A DNA stretch of 64,000 nucleotides from Meandrina meandrites (taxonomy: Eukaryota > Cnidaria > Anthozoa > Scleractinia > Meandrinidae). The notes beneath the pieces were generated by a model. The model saw only the letters and a list, made by a program, of their open reading frames with translations. It was not told where the DNA came from and did no database searches. The position numbers and the translations under genes were made by a program. How positions within the stretch are numbered: the stretch's first letter is position 1; each line of letters opens with the position of its first letter. The stretch covers positions 2,338,001 to 2,402,000 of the forward strand of contig OY855915.1 of NCBI GenBank assembly GCA_963693305.1, in the 5' to 3' direction. Positions 58,120-64,000 of the stretch are shown piece by piece.

Positions 58120-61100
58120 TTACTTCTGCTGTCCTTTATTGCTTGCCAGAATGTAAAGGTTGCACGGAGCATTTGGATGATCTGAAGGTTTACTTTCAAC
58201 CACTGCAATGCTGTAGGAAGAATGGAAACAAAATCACAATAAATGTGTGTAAGTAATAAGAAATGAAAGTGAGATTTTTTTAAATTTCTTTTTTGGCCTT
58301 ACCTCTCACATCCTAGAAGTTTAAACGTCCGTCGTGGGTCATTCATCTCAACATTAATCTGGTGTAAACAAAGAACCGCCAACATTAGTAAACAACGCGA
58401 CGAGGAAAACAATCACAACATCTTGTACTGAAAAGCAAAGATGCGCTTTTGTCACGCAAGGAAGAAATGTCACGCTCTGTGACAAAAGCTCTATTCAGAT
58501 TCCTGGTCATGACACCATGAGAAGATTGACCGGATTTTTCTTGAACCATTCATCTCCTTTTCTTAAATTTATTCAAACAACCAGCAGAAAATCAGGCTGA
58601 CGCTAAGTCTAACGTCACTTTCGGAATCTATTGCGTGACAAGAAGAACATAAAATTTATATACACACTACCACATCGGATCACAAAACTGAAGGTAACCG
58701 AAGTGACATTTTGATTATCATATACCTTGCCACTATGAAGACTCCTGCCTTGTAATCCATGCTCATGAAAAGCCAACACACTGCCTTGTAAACAGACTGA
58801 AAAACAACAACAACAGAGGTTTGCATGGGAGAGCTTTAATTTTCGTGTTGGTTTTTTTGGAAACTGGGTTACAAGACTATTCTAGAGCAAAAATTAAAAG
58901 GAATTTTCCGCAAAACTTACGAAAAGCATACAAACCCTTCAGTGAGCCAACAAACTTTGAAGCAACGTTTGATTAAAATAGTAAGTGAAGTTGTCGAGTG
59001 TCGGTTCCTTGAATGTCATAATGGCTTGTGGTTGCTATATAAGCGCACTTCTGTGATTTTGGATTCGATTTTGGATTGAGTCTCGTAACATCAAAGCCAA
59101 AGTTATAATTTTAGCCAATCAGAAAGGGCACAGAGAATCCAATGAACCAATCAAACGCGAAGTCGGCACGAAGCGCGGGAAAACGTGCGTGAGCGAGTCG
59201 CTCACGTTCACGTTTTGGTTTCACTTCTGATTGGATAAAAAGTAGGGCGAGTTTTTTTAAACCAATCACAAAGAGAGTTATGCAAAACCAAAGCAAACAC
59301 GAACAACTTTTGACACCCAAGTGAAACTGCTCTAACCTTTACCGTTAAAAGAAAACTGAAATCTCATTCACCAGGAAACAGTTATAAAATAACATATACT
59401 TACCTACTGATTCTGGCTTGATGTCGAAATGTATTTCTGACATTTGCCTTCTAAACTGTTTGGTTTTCCCGTCAAGATTCACAAACCTAACCATATCTGA
59501 TCACACAAGTTAAACGGAAGACAACAAATTCGACTGTCATTTAAATCCTTGCTACACCTCAATTACAAAGGAATAGTAAAAGTGTTACAGGTTTCTAGCA
59601 TGCTCATCAGGTTCCATTCTAAACGACACGACACGACACAACAACACAACCACACAACGCAACGCAACGCAACACACAAGGTGGTTTTAACTTTCACGTC
59701 AGTCTGTGGCCAATACCCTAGTGTGTGACCATTCAAATGAAAGCTACCGAGCAGTACTTTCACATGATGCTGTATGGGTTTTTAAAAATACTTTACAAAA
59801 ATACTACTTATAACTGCTGTATATTTAATAGCAGAGTAAGAGGAATGGTACTATTAAATGCTACAAGAACGGTGTCTTTTTCCAAGTGGTCAACAGTATC
59901 AACCTCGAGCTTTTTTCCTGTGAAAATTAAACAAACAGTACAAGAAGAGTCAGATATCCATTTCCAATAAAAGCGTGAATTCCAAATAGGCTTTGATCGA
60001 TTTAATCATCAACATAGAGTTTAGACGCACGTATGAATGTACTTTACCTTCAGGTAATTCAGTAAACCAGTTGGACAGAGAATTCAAATTAACACATTCA
60101 AAATAGAGGTTACCATCGGATCTAAAAGGACAAAAAAAGAAACAACGCAGGGTTTTCAATAAGAATCAAAGTAGGCGGCAGAAATGTAGAAGTAGGCGGC
60201 GAAGGGGTTACTCGCACCGCAGGTGCGACCTTCTAGGGGGGTCTGGGGGCATGCTCCCCCAGGAAACTTTTAAAATCAGAGCCTCTAAGAGTGCATTTCC
60301 TTCATTCTGGGGCAAGAATTAGGTCATTTTTGACAGAACCATACATGCTCTATTTTCCAGCTTTTTATTCAACAGTTTTAATTACCTTGGAGACAAAATA
60401 GTCGTCAAACGCAAATTTTTAGTCGCCAGATTGCAAAATCAAACAGGGCCTTAGTTCAAAAGTGTTTAAAATCATTTCAAAGAATTTAATCCAAAAAAGG
60501 ACTGAATACATAAATATTTAAAAGGAAAAACAAAACAATCTTATCACCAGCTTAACACAAACACAATTTATAAGATTTTGTGGCCACTATCGAAGGAATC
60601 AACAAGAGACACAATCCATAGGCATGACGTACTCCAGGGCTTGCAAAGCATCATAGGGCGATTTCAGACACGGTCAGCTTTTTGCGAGTTTTCCGATGTG
60701 ATAGAATCTTTTACAGCAAAGGAAGAGGATGGATTGACTTCTTTCTTATTTTGGATTTTTCAGAAGCAAAGATCTTCTGATATAACTTTCTGGAAGGGCA
60801 CAATGTCTGAGGAAATGTCCGTTATTCATCGTCAACACACAGAAACGTAGTCGCCATTTTGGCGACTAAAGCAGAATTTTTATGGAATGTTAGTCGCATT
60901 GGCGACCGTATCGGTCGCAATTACAAGCCCTGCTCAGTCGATATATTTTAGCCAAGAATTATGGCAAGTTTCTTTTGTGTTAAACGAATTAAATGTTGGC
61001 CGATCCGCGGTTCATTGTGGCAAATTATTTATCATGCTCATTCGTAAAATTCGAGTAAGTTGTTAATGAAAGTAGGCGGCGAAAACGTGTGGAGTACCCG

Positions 61101-62222
61101 GCGAGTTTCGCCGGCTGCCGGCCCTTATTGAAAACCCTGCAACGTTAGCAGAGAATCGTGCTTACCACTAACACTAATTCGATTTCCTGTTCGGCTTGAA
61201 ATAAGTACTCTAAATCGAACACACCCCATTGAAAGCTTAAGAATTTGCATTCCCTTGTTTTCATGCCGAATTTTCGAACCATAAAAATACCGTGGAAAAA
61301 TTAAAGGGCAAACAAAGAGCAGCAATACAAATGATAAAATTGAACTACCCAAAAATACACTTGCCAAACTTGTCTTGCTCCAAAAAGTCCCTAAATCGTA
61401 AATTTCATCACCACCCCCCCCCCAAAAAAAAAATTTGCACCTCCAAGTCACCATAAATCTAGGAGTGTTTCTCTTCCACCCCTGGATAAGATGTTAAGGA
61501 GGCTCACAATGGTTTCCAGCACTTTCCAGTTCTTAAACTTTGATGGGTCAGTACTACAAATCGTTATCAGTTGCTGCTACAATAATGATATCAAACAAAT
61601 TTCCGATCATTGCTGAACAAGTTGTCGTCATTTTTATGACGTCATTGGTTACCATAGTAACAGTTTAGTCTGTTAAAAACACCTCCTTAATTCATCATGG
61701 AGTCACTCCCCAGCACTAAATACCCAGTTTATACAGCTGGAAGAGGGGGGGGGGGGGGGGGGGTGAAGGCAGGGCTTGCCTTGGCCAGGACTTGAACCCA
61801 GCACCCTAAACATTAGGCCACCAAGCCATTTCGAGAGGTCAGCAAGTTCATAATCACTTTGGCAATAAACTCAAAGGAAAAAAAAGGTACCGGGTACTTC
61901 ATGGTCACAAGAGCAAAACTGACTGCACTTACGTTTCTCGTACTCCCACACATATCAGTGGATATTCCAGATCTTGTTTTATAAGCGGCTCAAAGAGTGG
62001 CGGTGGAGATGGGATATCTACGTCATAATACTGCAAATGATAGCTGAATATTAACTCTAATAATAATAATAATGATAATAATAATAATAACAATAATAAT
62101 AATAATAAATATTTGGCCATCAAATCGTCCAAAAAAATCTATTTTAAGTAAGAAAAACTGAGGTTATGCAGTGCTTTGCAACACTTTGATGAATCTAGGC
62201 AAACAACGTATATTTAACAATT

Positions 62223-62254
<32 letters not shown>

Positions 62255-62979
62255 GATAGCCAACAAGGTGCGTAGCTCCTCGTTGGCTATAACGATCTCA
62301 TATCTAACAAGCCCTAGTGGAATAAGTGTTTTATTAAAAACAACCAAAGAATTACAATATTTGAGCTCCCCAGCTGTTTTCGTTGATGCGTATCGGCTAC
62401 GATATTTGTGGTCAATGGCATATGAGCTCATATACCATTGCCTGTTAACCAATCAAAACACAGAAATTGCAATATACCATTGCTAGTTTTTAATAACATA
62501 GAATATCTGTCATGTAAGGACAACAGATAACTTGGGCTGCATGACCATATAAATATGGCTATCGCGACAATTTGTTTAAGAATGTGATATTTGCACAGTA
62601 CTGAAGATTACCTGAACTTTCATGAATCTGCCCCATGGCTCATACCACTGATAGAGCAAAACGCTTTTTTGCACCGCCACGCAAAGATATACTTGACTGT
62701 TGTATGGGTTATTAACTAGCAAAAAAGAAAAGATAAAAAAAGAAAGAGAATGGTTAAAATCCGAGCATGTTATCTACAATGTACCATTATTAAATAGTTT
62801 TATTTCCCAAAGCTGACCCTTTGTAATTAGTCAGGTTTAATTTTCTTGAATGACACAACGAGATTATTTTGAAAATAAAATTATACACTCCCATATAATC
62901 CACAAATCAGATGTCTGCGTAAGAATCTGTGCCTGCTAACTATTCCCAGTGTAAGATAGCTACCTGTTGGACAGCTTGT
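58120..62979 (-). CDS. MAP4K3/5: MAP4K3/5-type (germinal-centre kinase-like) Ser/Thr kinase, 3' exons encoding the CNH domain
   Basis: Exons in transcript order: 62979-62964 (16-base candidate micro-exon), 62715-62612, 62030-61933, 60121-60048, 59496-59404, 58796-58726, 58358-58303 and 58210-58120 (TAA stop). All phases match. The protein reads N-N-P-Y-N-S-Q-V-Y-L-C, Q-W-Y-E-P-W, P-S-P-P-P-L-F-E, E-Y-P-L-I-C-V, L-S-N-W-F-T-E-L-P, V-C-L-Q-G-S-V-L-A-F-H-E-H-G-L-Q-G-R-S, F-K-L-L-G-C-E-R, then a V-V-E-S-K-P-type motif and C-N-L-Y-I-L-A-S. This is the Citron-homology domain end of MAP4K3/MAP4K5, kinases acting upstream of JNK, mTORC1 and Hippo signalling. The kinase domain would lie beyond the right edge. 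MAP4K3 and MAP4K5 cannot be separated from this part; many invertebrates have a single gene of this pair. Confidence 0.9.
60148..61139. mobile_element. DNA transposon with CAGGGTTTTCAATAAG ends inserted beside a MAP4K splice acceptor
   Basis: The 16-bp TIR is exact and inverted at 61124-61139. CAACG flanks both sides (60143-60147 and 61140-61144) as a 5-bp duplication. Near the left end it carries CTAGGGGGGTCTGGGG and CTCCCCCAGGAAACTTTTA, motifs shared with the hAT-like element at 763. A smaller element with CAGGGCTTG / CAAGCCCTG ends is nested at 60635-60932. The insertion is 22 bases upstream of exon 60121-60048. Confidence 0.8.
60635..60932. mobile_element. Small hAT-like element nested in the 60148 transposon
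   Basis: The ends CAGGGCTTGCAA and TTACAAGCCCTG are inverted. Near its right end are repeated GTCGC..GGCGAC motifs. The 8-bp flanks do not match clearly. Confidence 0.5.
61770..61835 (-). repeat. tRNA-derived SINE head
   Basis: On the minus strand TGGCCTAATGTTTAGGG (A box) and GGTTCAAGTCC (B box) lie next to each other as in the GOSR2 intronic SINE. The body extends toward about 61450 with a C-rich run at 61745-61762. Confidence 0.55.
62057..62107. repeat. (TAA)n microsatellite
   Basis: Interrupted TAA repeats in a MAP4K intron. Confidence 0.9.
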
Positions 62980-63173
62980 CTCAGTTGCCATTAGAATGAG
63001 GGGTTACTTGTTTGGTATATGTTGGGCTTGAACGTTGGTAAGTCTACTTATTATAATCAATATTTTGCCATATTTACCAAGACTTACCTATACAACATTT
63101 TGAACAGCCTCTTGTTTCTGAAATTCTATTGTTCCTTTTATCAGAAAAAGAAGAAAGTAACATTATTATTGAT

Positions 63174-63332
63174 ACAGTTGAATCCTGATAACTCGAGCCC
63201 TCAATAACTCGAACCTCCCGCTAACTCGAACCTTTTTCGATTCCCCTCCAGGTAATTTTCTTACGAGTTTTACCCTCGATAATCGAACCCCAAAATAACC
63301 TGAACCCTCGGGAAATCTCGGGATTCAACTGT
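63174..63332. mobile_element. 159-bp Tigger/pogo-like MITE
   Basis: The ends CAGTTGAATCC and GGATTCAACTG are flanked by TA. The interior repeats CGATAACTCGAACC-type motifs, shared with the element at 16050-16739. Confidence 0.8.
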
Positions 63333-63336
63333 ATGA

Positions 63337-63833
63337 CAAGGCTGCTGCCTAAGGAAATTTCTAAGGAGCCCTTCGGGCTCCTAACATCAAAAGTTAGGAG
63401 CCCAAGCCATTACTTTAGGAGCCCAGCCTAAAAGTTGTCATGGTCAATCCAGGGGGAGGGGTTGGGGTAGTAGTAATAATACCGTTCATTCTTCATTCCA
63501 TATTTGGGAGTCGGTCCCAGTCCTAAACACTTGAAGATAAATGGTTTTCGAAGTTGCTGAATTTTGCAAAGGCACATTAGGTATTTGATACGCTAAAATG
63601 ATCTCGATTTTGGAAAATTGTAGTATTTCCGTTTTGAAATGAAGCACTTATCATTTTGAACAGGATATATCTTAGGCCAGTGGAACAAAGTTACGAGGAA
63701 ATGGAAGTCGTTAGATAAGAATGGAAAATAGATGCTTAGGCGCCCATCCGGGCTCCTTGAACAAAAATTTAGTCGCCCACACTCGTAACTTAGGCACCTC
63801 AGGCTACTGGGCGTCCGTTAGGCAGCAGCCTTG
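63337..63833. mobile_element. MITE with CAAGGCTGCTGCCTAA ends
   Basis: The left end is inverted exactly at 63818-63833 (TTAGGCAGCAGCCTTG). The interior has the palindrome AGCCCTTCGGGCTCCTAA. It lies four bases from the previous MITE. Confidence 0.7.
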
Positions 63834-64000
63834 TATTACTATTGTTAAGAGCTTTTTTTATCATAGTAATGATACATTAATTTTGTAAATCATCAATAGA
63901 CTTTGCTTTCTCTAAATTTCTCCCTTGAATTTTGTTATACTTATGATTAATTGGTTAAAGGGCTTTGTGTCATGAATCCAATTCTGTCTGTAATTGTAGT

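Overview
The window is a stretch of invertebrate nuclear genome. It is AT-rich with sparse, intron-rich genes, very many short non-autonomous DNA transposons, tRNA-derived SINEs and long foldback elements. The repeat families, the gene content and an LDLR-propeller/sushi/Ig/trypsin mosaic protein suggest a cnidarian, most likely a stony coral; that assignment is an inference from general repertoire and no search was run. A 200-base run of N at 31295-31494 joins two contigs.

Left third (1-31.3 kb): the 3' part of one large plus-strand gene. Eleven exons with matching splice phases encode, in order, an EGF-like domain, a cysteine-rich module, a complete six-bladed YWTD beta-propeller, a sushi domain, an Ig domain and a trypsin-like protease with an intact catalytic triad, ending in a stop at 31259. 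Its introns carry a 4.6-kb long-TIR foldback element nested in a hAT-like element, a Penelope-like fragment, a Harbinger-like element with a Tigger-like element inside it, and a 4.6-kb DIRS/Ngaro-type element with split direct repeats whose interior is about 3 kb of degenerate minisatellite.

Middle (31.5-48 kb): beside the gap lies a block with long ORFs and a composition unlike its surroundings. It has a minus-strand gene in two overlapping frames meeting at a perfect A_AAA_AAC slippery heptamer, a convergent partial gene, and iteron-like repeats plus a 130-bp inverted repeat upstream. The first frame carries motifs reminiscent of rolling-circle replication initiators. This is the best candidate for an undescribed mobile or virus-derived element. 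It is followed by a 6.6-kb palindromic element flanked by TTAA, a two-exon gene for a small secreted cysteine-tailed peptide (42405-42960) and a LINE 3' fragment.

Right (48-64 kb): two conserved minus-strand genes. The first is a complete eight-exon GOSR2 (membrin, Golgi v/Q-SNARE, 212 residues). The second is the 3' half of a MAP4K3/5-type kinase, of which only the CNH-domain exons lie in the window. Their introns hold several short transposons with recognisable TIRs and target-site duplications. The genes here do not form an operon or a shared pathway.
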